This document shows, in pieces, positions 1 through 6,125 of a stretch of DNA of 14,800 bases (positions within the stretch are counted from its first letter, which is position 1; every line of letters starts with the position of its first letter). Below the pieces are notes generated by a model. The model was not told where the DNA came from, searched no databases, and saw nothing but the letters and a program-made list of their open reading frames with translations. The position numbers and the translations under genes were made by a program. Where the stretch lies: assembly GCA_035556515.1 (NCBI GenBank), contig DATMEO010000050.1:1-14800 (forward strand), in the 5' to 3' direction. This stretch comes from Gaiellasilicea sp035556515 (GTDB lineage: Bacteria; Actinomycetota; Thermoleophilia; Gaiellales; Gaiellaceae).

Positions 1-321
1 AAGCTCTACTACCTGCGCGAGAAGATCGGCAAGAAGGCCCGCGTCCGCGAGCTGCGTCAGACGCCCGCCCAGCTCGCCGTCGCGCGTGCGGAGTCGGAGG
101 CGAACCAGGCCGCGATCGACGCTGCGGCCGCCGAGGCCGAGGCCGAGGCGGAGGCTGCAGTCGACGCAGCGGTCGAGGCCGAGCCCGACGTCGAGGACGT
201 TGCCGTCGAGGTTGAGCCGGTCGCCGAGAGCGAGGTCGAGGCCGAGGTCGAGGCAGCGGCGGACGAGCCCGCTCCGGACGAGACTCCCGAAACCGACGCG
301 CCAGCTGCAGAGAAGGCGTAG
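1..321 (+). CDS. rplS: 50S ribosomal protein L19, 3' end, with long acidic C-terminal tail
   Basis: Partial gene; the start lies before the window. The first residues, KLYYLREKIGKKARVRELR, match the conserved C-terminus of bacterial L19, which binds 23S rRNA near the 30S-50S interface. L19 normally ends at about this point. Here the frame runs on for roughly 86 more residues, almost only Ala, Glu, Asp, Val and Pro, to a TAG at 319-321. The tail has no recognisable fold and is probably a disordered acidic extension; such extensions on ribosomal proteins are seen in high-GC actinobacteria. The neighbours rnhB and yraN fit the usual rplS-rnhB-yraN order, which supports the call. The tail's coding DNA also carries the proposed start of the next gene in another frame. 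Confidence 0.93.
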   Translation, partial: KLYYLREKIGKKARVRELRQTPAQLAVARAESEANQAAIDAAAAEAEAEAEAAVDAAVEAEPDVEDVAVEVEPVAESEVEAEVEAAADEPAPDETPETDAPAAEKA

Positions 322-637
322 CGCCGCCGGACTGGCCGCGCTGGCGCTGGTCGCCGCCGGCTGCGGCTTCGAAGACGCGCAGCAGGAGGCGGCACGGGAG
401 GAGGTGCAGGCGCACGTGCGCTCCCTCGGCGCCGAGGCGGGCTACGACGCCGAAGACGTCCACTGCACCGGGGCCGCCTCGACGTGGTATCGCGAGGTCG
501 AGACGGATCAGTTCACATGCGCCGTTCGCCGCGAGGAGGGCGGCTGCGACTGGTTCGATGTCGACGTCGCCCGTGAACGAAGGCAGGTCACGGTCCGGCT
601 GACGCAGCGTGACGCCGGCTGCACGCTCGGTTTCTGA
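305..637 (+). CDS. Small secreted lipoprotein of unknown function (proposed CTG start inside rplS)
   Basis: No family recognised. In the frame ending at TGA 635-637 the sequence reads as a classic lipoprotein: a short Arg-rich n-region (QRRR), a hydrophobic stretch, and lipobox VAAGC with Cys at residue 20, then a 90-residue hydrophilic mature domain. Four further cysteines (54, 72, 81, 106) could form two disulfides outside the membrane. No ATG, GTG or TTG lies at a suitable position. The only near-cognate codon that gives a sensible signal peptide is CTG at 305, 14 nt before the rplS stop, so translation may be coupled to rplS termination. A GTG at 404 is the alternative but would remove the signal peptide. 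The coding frame is well supported; the start is an inference. Confidence 0.62.
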   Translation: MQRRRSAAGLAALALVAAGCGFEDAQQEAAREEVQAHVRSLGAEAGYDAEDVHCTGAASTWYREVETDQFTCAVRREEGGCDWFDVDVARERRQVTVRLTQRDAGCTLGF

Positions 638-688
638 CCTGGTGCGAATTCGCCGGCAAGGCGTTGCACGTCCGGCCGCGCCCGCGGC

Positions 689-694
689 TACAGT
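689..694 (+). promoter_or_regulatory. Putative -10 hexamer for leaderless rnhB transcript
   Basis: TACAGT lies exactly 7 nt (CGGAGGG) before the rnhB ATG, so transcription would begin at or next to the A of the start codon. A TTGCAC at 664-669 is a possible but widely spaced (19 nt) -35. The GGAGGG touching the ATG is too close to act as a normal Shine-Dalgarno sequence, which favours the leaderless reading. Confidence 0.45.
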
Positions 695-701
695 CGGAGG
701 G

Positions 702-1343
702 ATGTCGCGGTCGTCCGGCCAGAAGCTGCTCTCGTTCGACCGCAAGCTCGGTGCGCGCTTCGTCGCGGGCGCCGACGAGGCCGGCCGCGGCTCGCTGGCG
801 GGGCCGCTCGTCGTTGCGGGGGTCCTGCTCGACTACGAGTGCCTGCGCAACCACCGGGTGCGGCCGCTCGCGTCACTGAACGACTCGAAGCAGGTTCCGC
901 CGGCTGAGCGCGAGGAGCTGTTCCGCGCCGTCGTCGGCTGCGCGGCCCGGATCAGCGTGCGGGTGATCCCATCCTCCGACATCGACCGCAACGGCCTGCA
1001 CAAGTCGAATCTGTGGGGGCTGCGCTCCGTTCTCCACGATCTCGCCCCGCCCGCCGAGGCCTGCCTCGTCGACGGCTTTCGGCTCGGCCCCGCAGCTCCG
1101 CAGCATCGCGCCGTCGTCGACGGCGACACGAAGAGCGCGGCGATCGCGGCCGCGTCGATCATCGCGAAGGTGACGCGCGACCGGGTGATGCGCAGGCTCG
1201 ACGCGCTCTACCCTCGCTATGGCTTCGCTCGGCACGTCGGCTACATCACCCCCGGGCACTCTGCCGCCGTGCGTGAGCACGGCCCCAGTGACCAGCACCG
1301 CCTCTCCTTCAACGCGCTCGCCTACGTTGGCGCGCAACCCTGA
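702..1343 (+). CDS. rnhB: Ribonuclease HII
   Basis: Cleaves the RNA strand of RNA-DNA hybrids, including single ribonucleotides misincorporated in DNA; cytoplasmic, metal dependent. The 213-residue protein has the full family signature: DEAGRGSLAGPL near the N-terminus with Asp25 and Glu26, Asp124 in the CLVDG strand, and Asp142 in DGDTKSAAIAAASIIAKVTRD, together the DEDD active site of RNase HII. The usual H-GY.T..H stretch (ARHVGYITPGHSAAVREHG) follows near the C-terminus. ATG 702 gives a normal family length; an in-frame extension to 609 adds non-conserved low-complexity sequence and is rejected. The 3' end overlaps the proposed yraN start by 17 nt, so the two are probably cotranscribed. 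Confidence 0.95.
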   Translation: MSRSSGQKLLSFDRKLGARFVAGADEAGRGSLAGPLVVAGVLLDYECLRNHRVRPLASLNDSKQVPPAEREELFRAVVGCAARISVRVIPSSDIDRNGLHKSNLWGLRSVLHDLAPPAEACLVDGFRLGPAAPQHRAVVDGDTKSAAIAAASIIAKVTRDRVMRRLDALYPRYGFARHVGYITPGHSAAVREHGPSDQHRLSFNALAYVGAQP

Positions 1344-1650
1344 CGAACGCCGAGCCGCCCGCCACTACCGCCTGCGCGGCTACCGCATCCTCGGCTCGAA
1401 CGTCTGGGCCGGCGGCTACGAGCTCGACCTGATCGTCCGCCGCGGCCGTCGGCTCGTCTTCTGCGAGGTGAAGGGCAAGACGGGTGCCGGTTTCGGCGAT
1501 CCGCTCGAGATGGTCGACGAGGAGAAGCTGCGCCGGCTCTACCGCGCGGCCGAGTCGTGGCTCGCGAGCAATCCGGACTGCCTCGACCTCGAATGCCGCT
1601 TCGAGGTCGTCGCCGTGCGTCCCGGGCAGCTCGAGCGGGTCGCGGTTTAA
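1327..1650 (+). CDS. yraN: YraN/UPF0102 family putative endonuclease-like protein
   Basis: A 107-residue protein of the UPF0102 family, which has a Holliday-junction-resolvase-like PD-(D/E)XK fold and usually lies beside rnhB and comM/dprA; its cellular role is not settled. Visible features: an N-terminal basic helix with RRAARHYRLRGYRIL, then the nuclease-like core with Glu32, Asp34 (GGYELDLI) and the EVK triad Glu47-Lys49 (LVFCEVKGK). The usual small residue before DLI is kept. The start chosen is TTG 1327, which gives the MAR-like N-terminus typical of the family and a 17-nt overlap with rnhB. A GTG at 1288 is a possible but less likely alternative. TAA stop at 1648-1650. Confidence 0.88.
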   Translation: MARNPDERRAARHYRLRGYRILGSNVWAGGYELDLIVRRGRRLVFCEVKGKTGAGFGDPLEMVDEEKLRRLYRAAESWLASNPDCLDLECRFEVVAVRPGQLERVAV

Positions 1651-1797
1651 CGCTGCGACATTTAACCCCGTGGCAACACGGCACGACCGCGGCGCGGGCT
1701 ACGATTCGGTTGCCGGAAGGCACTATCCCCGAACGGGTGCGCTCGTCAAGACGGCTACGGCCCGGGCGCGCAGGCCGACGATATCGGCGGGAGAAAC

Positions 1798-1835
1798 TTC
1801 CGGCTGAATCGGAACCAGCTCATATTCAGCCGGAA
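1798..1835. promoter_or_regulatory. Perfect 12-bp inverted repeat overlapping the htpX ribosome-binding site
   Basis: TTCCGGCTGAAT (1798-1809) and its exact reverse complement ATTCAGCCGGAA (1824-1835) are separated by 14 nt. The right arm runs into AAAGGA (1834-1839), the likely htpX Shine-Dalgarno, 12 nt before the ATG. It could be an operator for a dimeric repressor or, as RNA, a stem that hides the ribosome-binding site. The remainder of the 201-nt yraN-htpX gap shows no gene; TACGAT at 1700-1705 is a possible -10, giving a leader of about 140 nt. Confidence 0.6.
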
Positions 1836-1851
1836 AGGAACACGACACTTC

Positions 1852-2736
1852 ATGTCGATCACGCAAACCAAGTTCGCAACACAGGCTCGGACCTGGATCA
1901 TCCTCTCCGGGCTGACAGCCCTCTTCATCGGGCTCGGGTACATGTTCGGCGGGTCGATGGGCCTGATCCTGTTCGCCGGGATCGCGATCGTCTTCAACCT
2001 CGTCATGTTCTGGTACTCGGACAAGCTCGCGCTCAAGGCGAGCAAGGCCCGTCCGGTCGAGCAGAGCGAGGCGCCCGAGCTCTACCGCGACATCGAGGAG
2101 ATCGCCGGCCGCGCCGGCGTGCCGATGCCGCGTGTCTATCTGATCCCGTCCGAGCAGCCGAACGCGTTCGCGACCGGCCGCAGCCCCAAGAAGGCCGTCG
2201 TCGCGGTCACGGAAGGCCTGCTCCGCTATCTGCCGCGCGACCAGGTGAAGGGCGTGCTCGCGCACGAGATGGCGCACATCGCCAACCGCGACATCCTCGT
2301 GATGACGATCGCCGCCATGATCGGCGCCGCGATCTCCGCGATCGCGAACATCCTCCAGTTCTCGATGTTCTTCGGGGGCGGCGACGACGAGGACAACAAC
2401 CCGCTCGGGATCATCGGCGTTCTCGTCGCGATCATCGTCGCGCCGCTGGCCGCAATGATCCTGCAGCTCGCCGTCTCGCGGCAGCGCGAGTATCTGGCCG
2501 ACGCCACCGCCGCTGGGTACCTCGGTGAGGGTCGTCCGCTGGCGGAAGCGCTCGGGACGCTGCAGCGCGGCGTCGAGGCTGTGCCGATGAACGTCAATCC
2601 TGCCACCGAGGCGCTCTACATCGCGAACCCGCTCAGCAAGCGCGGCATGACGGCGCTCTTCTCGACGCACCCGCCGATGGAGGAGCGCATCCGCCGCCTG
2701 CACGAGCTCGACGCCGCGGCCGGGATCCACTACTAG
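1852..2736 (+). CDS. htpX: Membrane zinc metalloprotease HtpX
   Basis: An M48-family zinc protease that degrades misfolded membrane proteins from the cytoplasmic side, working alongside FtsH. The 294-residue protein shows two N-terminal transmembrane segments (about 17-60), the zinc motif HEMAH (His138, Glu139, His142), two more hydrophobic segments (about 155-175 and 185-207, flanking an acidic GGGDDEDN loop), and the third ligand Glu213 in SRQREYLADATAA. The C-terminal FSTHPPMEERIRRL is typical of HtpX. The N-terminus MSITQTKFATQARTW resembles other HtpX proteins and ATG 1852 has an upstream AAAGGA. The gene sits within the rnhB-yraN-comM-dprA series, not its usual neighbourhood in model species. 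The upstream inverted repeat suggests stress-linked control. Confidence 0.96.
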   Translation: MSITQTKFATQARTWIILSGLTALFIGLGYMFGGSMGLILFAGIAIVFNLVMFWYSDKLALKASKARPVEQSEAPELYRDIEEIAGRAGVPMPRVYLIPSEQPNAFATGRSPKKAVVAVTEGLLRYLPRDQVKGVLAHEMAHIANRDILVMTIAAMIGAAISAIANILQFSMFFGGGDDEDNNPLGIIGVLVAIIVAPLAAMILQLAVSRQREYLADATAAGYLGEGRPLAEALGTLQRGVEAVPMNVNPATEALYIANPLSKRGMTALFSTHPPMEERIRRLHELDAAAGIHY

Positions 2737-2740
2737 AGCA

Positions 2741-2941
2741 ATGCGCCGAGGCGGTCTCTGGCGGCGACTCAAGCGGGCTCTCGGGCTCGCGCCGCCGGAG
2801 CCGCCCGCTGCGCCCCCCGACGAGGAGCCGGCGCTCGTGCCGACCGGCCCACCCAGGCGGCCGCTCGGAAGCAGCGGCGTCGCGCTCGAGCCGCCCGACG
2901 AGCCTGAGGACACGGACGCGCGCGGGCGCGAGTCGGCCTAG
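2741..2941 (+). CDS. Hypothetical small proline-rich protein downstream of htpX
   Basis: Not recognised. A 66-residue reading frame begins with ATG 4 nt after the htpX stop and ends at TAG 2939-2941, where the large palindrome begins. It has a basic amphipathic N-terminus (RRGGLWRRLKRALGL) followed by a Pro/Glu/Asp-rich, probably disordered tail. Tight spacing to htpX and the end at the palindrome suggest a real second cistron, perhaps a small membrane-surface-associated protein. Such composition also arises by chance at this GC, there is no clear ribosome-binding site, and no known domain is visible. Confidence 0.5.
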   Translation: MRRGGLWRRLKRALGLAPPEPPAAPPDEEPALVPTGPPRRPLGSSGVALEPPDEPEDTDARGRESA

Positions 2942-3105
2942 GAGGGTTTGGCGACATAGCGGCTGAGCCGCCGGGCCGCGCTGGTCGTCCCGAGGCGGCG
3001 TCCTCAGTCGCGCCGATAGCTTCGGCTATCGGCGCTCCCTGCGTCCTTGCCTCGGAACGACCATCGCACCCCGGCAGCGAGCGCCATGCCGCCAAACCCT
3101 CCTAG
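2938..3105. repeat. 168-bp nested imperfect palindrome, likely bidirectional terminator or dispersed palindromic repeat
   Basis: The arms are related along most of their length. The outer 16-bp perfect stem is 2938-2953 with 3090-3105 (CTAGGAGGGTTTGGCG and its complement). The middle 15-bp stem with one mismatch is 2982-2996 with 3049-3063. The inner 11-bp perfect stem is 3010-3020 with 3025-3035, closed by a TTCG loop, which in RNA is an exceptionally stable C(UUCG)G tetraloop. The outer arms begin at the CTAG tetranucleotides holding the stop codons of the two convergent genes. There is no T-tract. It fills the whole gap between the htpX operon and the VOC gene. Confidence 0.85.
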
Positions 3106-3488
3106 AACTCGCGGACGACGGCCTCGACGTTGTTGCCGTCGGGGTCGAGCAGGAACGCCGCGTAGTACCGGCCGGCGTCGTCGGAGCTGTACTGCTCCCG
3201 CACGCCGGGTGCGCCGTTGTCCTGCCCGCCGGCTTCCAGCCCAGCTCGGTGAAAGGCGTCGACCTGGGCGCGGTCTGCGGCCACGAAGGCCACGTGGATC
3301 GGGCCGCCCGGCTCGCCCTCGAAGACGACGAGGTTCGCGAACTGCGCCCCGCGGTCGCTCTCCCAGAGCGGCGGGATCTCGAGCTCCGCGAGCACGGCCC
3401 GGAAGAAGCCGATGCTGGCCGCCGGGTTGCGCACGCCCAGCTTGACGTGGTCGAAGACGACGCGGGTCCAGTCCCAGTCCACGGCCAT
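3102..3488 (-). CDS. VOC-superfamily (glyoxalase/bleomycin-resistance fold) protein
   Basis: A 128-residue single-domain protein of the vicinal-oxygen-chelate fold. The two beta-alpha-beta-beta-beta halves are visible: an N-terminal FDHVKLGVRNPAASIGFFRAVL, where the His14 position is a typical metal ligand, then PIHVAFVAADRAQVDAFHRAGLEAG starting the second half (His65), and a final YYAAFLLDPDGNNVEAVVRE with Glu122. These match the metal-ligand spots of small dioxygenase- or lyase-like members. Substrate cannot be predicted. The ATG at 3488 is only 36 bp from the divergent methyltransferase start, and a TANNNT hexamer lies 8 nt upstream. The stop codon lies in the palindrome arm. Confidence 0.88.
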   Translation of the reverse strand: MAVDWDWTRVVFDHVKLGVRNPAASIGFFRAVLAELEIPPLWESDRGAQFANLVVFEGEPGGPIHVAFVAADRAQVDAFHRAGLEAGGQDNGAPGVREQYSSDDAGRYYAAFLLDPDGNNVEAVVREF

Positions 3489-3496
3489 TGGAGGCG

Positions 3497-3502
3497 ACCG
3501 TA
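3497..3502 (-). promoter_or_regulatory. Putative -10 hexamer for the VOC gene
   Basis: On the minus strand TACGGT ends 8 nt before the ATG at 3488, and no GGAGG-like sequence lies between them on that strand. This fits a leaderless or near-leaderless transcript. The divergent methyltransferase starts at 3525, so both promoters must share or overlap this 36-bp gap and the flanking coding DNA. Confidence 0.35.
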
Positions 3503-3524
3503 GCAGGGCGGCGAATGCCTAGCC

Positions 3525-4628
3525 ATGGGCCTGACGCAGACCCAGCTCTACGGAGAGCTCGACCTCGCGCTCTCCTGGTCGGAGCGCGAGCTGCCGGAGC
3601 GCGAGCGGACGAAGCACGTCCACCGGCTGCATCCCTACTTGGGCAAGTTCGTGCCGCAGCTCGTCGAGGCGCTGCTGGAGCGCTACGTGCGCCCCGGTGG
3701 CCGCGTGCTCGACCCGTTTGCAGGCTCGGGGACGACGCTCGTGCAGTCGCTCGAGTCCGGCTATGACGCGGTCGGCGTCGACATCGCAGCGTTCAACGCG
3801 CTCCTGATCTCCGTCAAGGCGCGCGAGCACGATCTCGAGACGCTCGCGGCCGACGTCCGCGACGTGGCCGGACGGCTCGATCACGCGAGCGAGCGACCGA
3901 CCGGTTTCGTGCGCGACTGGTTCGCGCCGCAGGCCGCCGCCGAGCTGCTCCACTTTCGTTCGCTGATCCCGGAGTACGCGAGCCAGGACGTGCTCCGCGT
4001 CGTGCTCGCGCGCGCAGCGCGCTCCGCCCGGTTGACGACGCACTTCGACCTCGACTTTCCGCGCGCGCCGCAGCTGGGCGAATACTGGTGCCACAAGCAT
4101 CGCCGCACCTGCCGCCCGGTCGAGAGCGCCGGCAAGTTCCTGACGCGCTACCTGGCCGACACCGCCGCCCGGATCACGGCGTTCGCCGAGGTGCGCGACC
4201 TTCGGCGCGCCGCGGTCGTCCTGCACGGCGACGCGCGCGAGCTCGAGCTCGGCGGCCCCTACGACGGCGTGATCACGTCGCCGCCCTATCCAGGGCTGAT
4301 CGACTACCACGAGCAGCACCGCTACGCGTACGAGCTGCTCGGGCTGGACGACCGGCGCGAGCGCGAGCTCGGGGCGGCCGCGCGGGGAACGAGCAAGGCT
4401 GCGATCGAGGAGTACGCCGGCGGGATAGCGGCGGTGCTGGCTCGGTCGAAGGCGGCGCTGCGCCGCGGCGCTCCGGTCTGCATCGTCGTCAACGACAGGC
4501 GCGAGCTCTATCCCGCGATCCTCGAGCGGGCGGGGCTGAGGCTCGACGAGCGGCTCGAGCGCCATGTCAACCGGCGGACGGGGCGCCGGGCGGGGGAGTA
4601 CTACGAATCGATACTGATCTGTAGCTGA
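3525..4628 (+). CDS. Solitary DNA methyltransferase (SPPY-type, N4-cytosine or N6-adenine)
   Basis: A 367-residue AdoMet-dependent amino-methyltransferase acting on DNA. Near the N-terminus HRLHPYLGKFVPQLVE resembles the HPYPAKFIPQ stretch of N4-cytosine enzymes, followed by motif I DPFAGSGTT (63-71) and acidic GVDI. The catalytic motif SPPY is at 252-255 with PGLIDYHEQHRY after it, so the AdoMet-binding motif precedes the catalytic one. SPPY favours N4-cytosine, but N6-adenine is not excluded. The 170-residue region between, with a Cys/His stretch (YWCHKHRRTC), probably holds target recognition. No restriction endonuclease or specificity subunit is nearby, so it looks like an orphan regulatory or protective methylase. 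ATG 3525 is the first start after an in-frame-blocking stop; no good ribosome-binding site is seen. Confidence 0.87.
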   Translation: MGLTQTQLYGELDLALSWSERELPERERTKHVHRLHPYLGKFVPQLVEALLERYVRPGGRVLDPFAGSGTTLVQSLESGYDAVGVDIAAFNALLISVKAREHDLETLAADVRDVAGRLDHASERPTGFVRDWFAPQAAAELLHFRSLIPEYASQDVLRVVLARAARSARLTTHFDLDFPRAPQLGEYWCHKHRRTCRPVESAGKFLTRYLADTAARITAFAEVRDLRRAAVVLHGDARELELGGPYDGVITSPPYPGLIDYHEQHRYAYELLGLDDRRERELGAAARGTSKAAIEEYAGGIAAVLARSKAALRRGAPVCIVVNDRRELYPAILERAGLRLDERLERHVNRRTGRRAGEYYESILICS

Positions 4629-4657
4629 ATTGTGAGTTTAGGGCCGTAGCCTCCACG

Positions 4658-4663
4658 TAGCGT
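4658..4663 (+). promoter_or_regulatory. Putative -10 hexamer for leaderless comM transcript
   Basis: TAGCGT lies 7 nt (CGGAGGG) before the comM GTG. Hexamer end, spacer and start codon nearly repeat the rnhB arrangement: GTCGGAGGG is identical in both, with the start codon right after. A TTGTGA at 4630-4635 is too far (22 nt) to be a good -35. Confidence 0.42.
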
Positions 4664-4670
4664 CGGAGGG

Positions 4671-6125
4671 GTGCTGGCGCGCTCCATCACTCACGCGCTC
4701 GTCGGCCTCGAGCCGCGCCGCGTCGAGGTGGAGGCGCACATCGACAGCGGCCTGCCGGGGTTCGCGATCGTCGGCCTGGCCGATCGCGCCTGTGCGGAGG
4801 CGAAACACCGGGTCAGGAGCGGGATCGGCTCGGCGCACCTCGAGTGGCCGCTGAAGCGGATCACCGTCAACCTCGCACCCGCGGGCTTGCGCAAGGAGGG
4901 CTCCGGCTTCGACCTCTCGATCGCGCTGGCCGTGCTGGCAGCGTCGCGGCAGATTCCCGCCGAGCAGCTTGCAGAGCACGCCGCGGTCGGCGAGCTCGCG
5001 CTCGACGGGCGCGTGCGCCCGGTACGTGGGGCGTTCGCCGTGGCCGAAGGGGCGCGGAGGACCGGGCTGGCACGGATTCTCTGTGCGCCCGAGTCGGCTT
5101 GCGAGGCCGAGCTCGGCGGGGTGGAGGCGATTCCGGTACGTCATCTCGCCGAGGCTGTCGCGTACCTCAGGGGCGAGTTGCGCCCGCCGCCGGCGGAGCC
5201 GCCCGACGAGGAGGCCGAGCCCGATCCGCCCGACCTTGCCGACGTCCGCGGCCAGGAGCGCGCCCGCCGCGCGCTCGAGCTCGCAGCCGCGGGTGGGCAC
5301 AACCTGCTGCTCGCCGGGCCGCCGGGCACCGGGAAGACGATGCTCGGGCGGCGGCTGCCGTCGATCCTGCCCCCGCTCGAGCCGCGAGAGGCTCTCGAGG
5401 TGATGCGGATCCACTCCGTGGCCGGCGTGCTCTCGCCGGAGCGGCCGCTGATCACGCGCCGTCCGTTCCGGGCGCCACATCACAGCGCGTCGACGGCCGC
5501 GATCGTCGGTGGCGGAACCGGGCCGCGGCCCGGCGAGGCGAGCCTTGCCCATCGCGGCGTGCTGCTCCTCGACGAGTTGCCCGAGTTCCAGCGGCCCGCG
5601 CTCGAGGCCCTCCGCCAGCCGCTCGAAGACGGCGTCGTCTCGGTTGCGCGCGTGCAGGGCCAGGCGCTCTTCCCGGCCCGCTTCCAGCTGATCGCGACGA
5701 TGAACCTCTGTCCGTGCGCCGGGCGCGGCGATCCGGCCGCGGAGTGCTCGTGCTCGCCGCAGCGGCTGGCGGCGTTTCGGGACAAGCTTTCGCGGGCGCT
5801 GCTCGACCGCTTCGACCTCGTCGTCACCGTGCCGCGCCCGCGGGCGGAGGAGTTGGCGGCGGGGCCGTCGGAGCCCTCGGCGCCGGTCCGCGAACGCGTC
5901 GCCGGTGGACGCGCCCGGCTCGACGGCGCGCCGCTGCGGCGAACAGCCAAGGCCGACGAGCTCCTCAGCAGGGCGGTGGAGCGGCTACCGCTCTCCGGAC
6001 GTGGTCGCGCGCGCGTCGCCCGCGTGGCGCGCACCGCCGCGGCTCTCGCCTGCGCCGACGACGTGCTGCCGGAGCACGTTGCCGAGGCACTCGCGTACCG
6101 CTCGCCGAAGGAGCTGGCCGCGTGA
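4671..6125 (+). CDS. comM: YifB/ComM family Mg chelatase-like AAA+ ATPase
   Basis: ComM is a hexameric helicase that drives branch migration during integration of imported DNA in natural transformation; in many non-competent bacteria its role is unclear. The 484-residue protein begins with the family's MLARSITHALVGLEPRRVEVE and a Lon-protease-like N-terminal domain (PGFAIVGLAD, NLAPAGLRKEGSGFDL). Then come Walker A GPPGTGKT (216-223), the RPFRAPHHSAS segment, Walker B LLLDELPEF (Asp301, Glu302), and the Cys motif CPCAG...CSC of ComM, followed by sensor DKLSRALLDRFDL and the C-terminal helical lid. Length is close to the usual 500. GTG 4671 is fixed by the conserved N-terminus. dprA follows after 151 nt of hairpin-rich sequence. 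Confidence 0.96.
   Translation: MLARSITHALVGLEPRRVEVEAHIDSGLPGFAIVGLADRACAEAKHRVRSGIGSAHLEWPLKRITVNLAPAGLRKEGSGFDLSIALAVLAASRQIPAEQLAEHAAVGELALDGRVRPVRGAFAVAEGARRTGLARILCAPESACEAELGGVEAIPVRHLAEAVAYLRGELRPPPAEPPDEEAEPDPPDLADVRGQERARRALELAAAGGHNLLLAGPPGTGKTMLGRRLPSILPPLEPREALEVMRIHSVAGVLSPERPLITRRPFRAPHHSASTAAIVGGGTGPRPGEASLAHRGVLLLDELPEFQRPALEALRQPLEDGVVSVARVQGQALFPARFQLIATMNLCPCAGRGDPAAECSCSPQRLAAFRDKLSRALLDRFDLVVTVPRPRAEELAAGPSEPSAPVRERVAGGRARLDGAPLRRTAKADELLSRAVERLPLSGRGRARVARVARTAAALACADDVLPEHVAEALAYRSPKELAA

Noticed and set aside
86..304. N-terminal extension of the lipoprotein frame back to an ATG at 86
   Set aside because: The extra residues are an Arg/Pro/Ser-rich shadow of the rplS tail and would bury the signal peptide.
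1668..1681. CCGTG-GCAA-CACGG hairpin after yraN as a terminator
   Set aside because: Only 5 bp with no T-tract; it could form a GNRA-capped stem but does not meet a terminator standard.
3102..4628. Restriction-modification or defence island around the methyltransferase
   Set aside because: Neighbours are a VOC protein, htpX and comM; no nuclease, helicase, specificity subunit, integrase or composition shift is visible.
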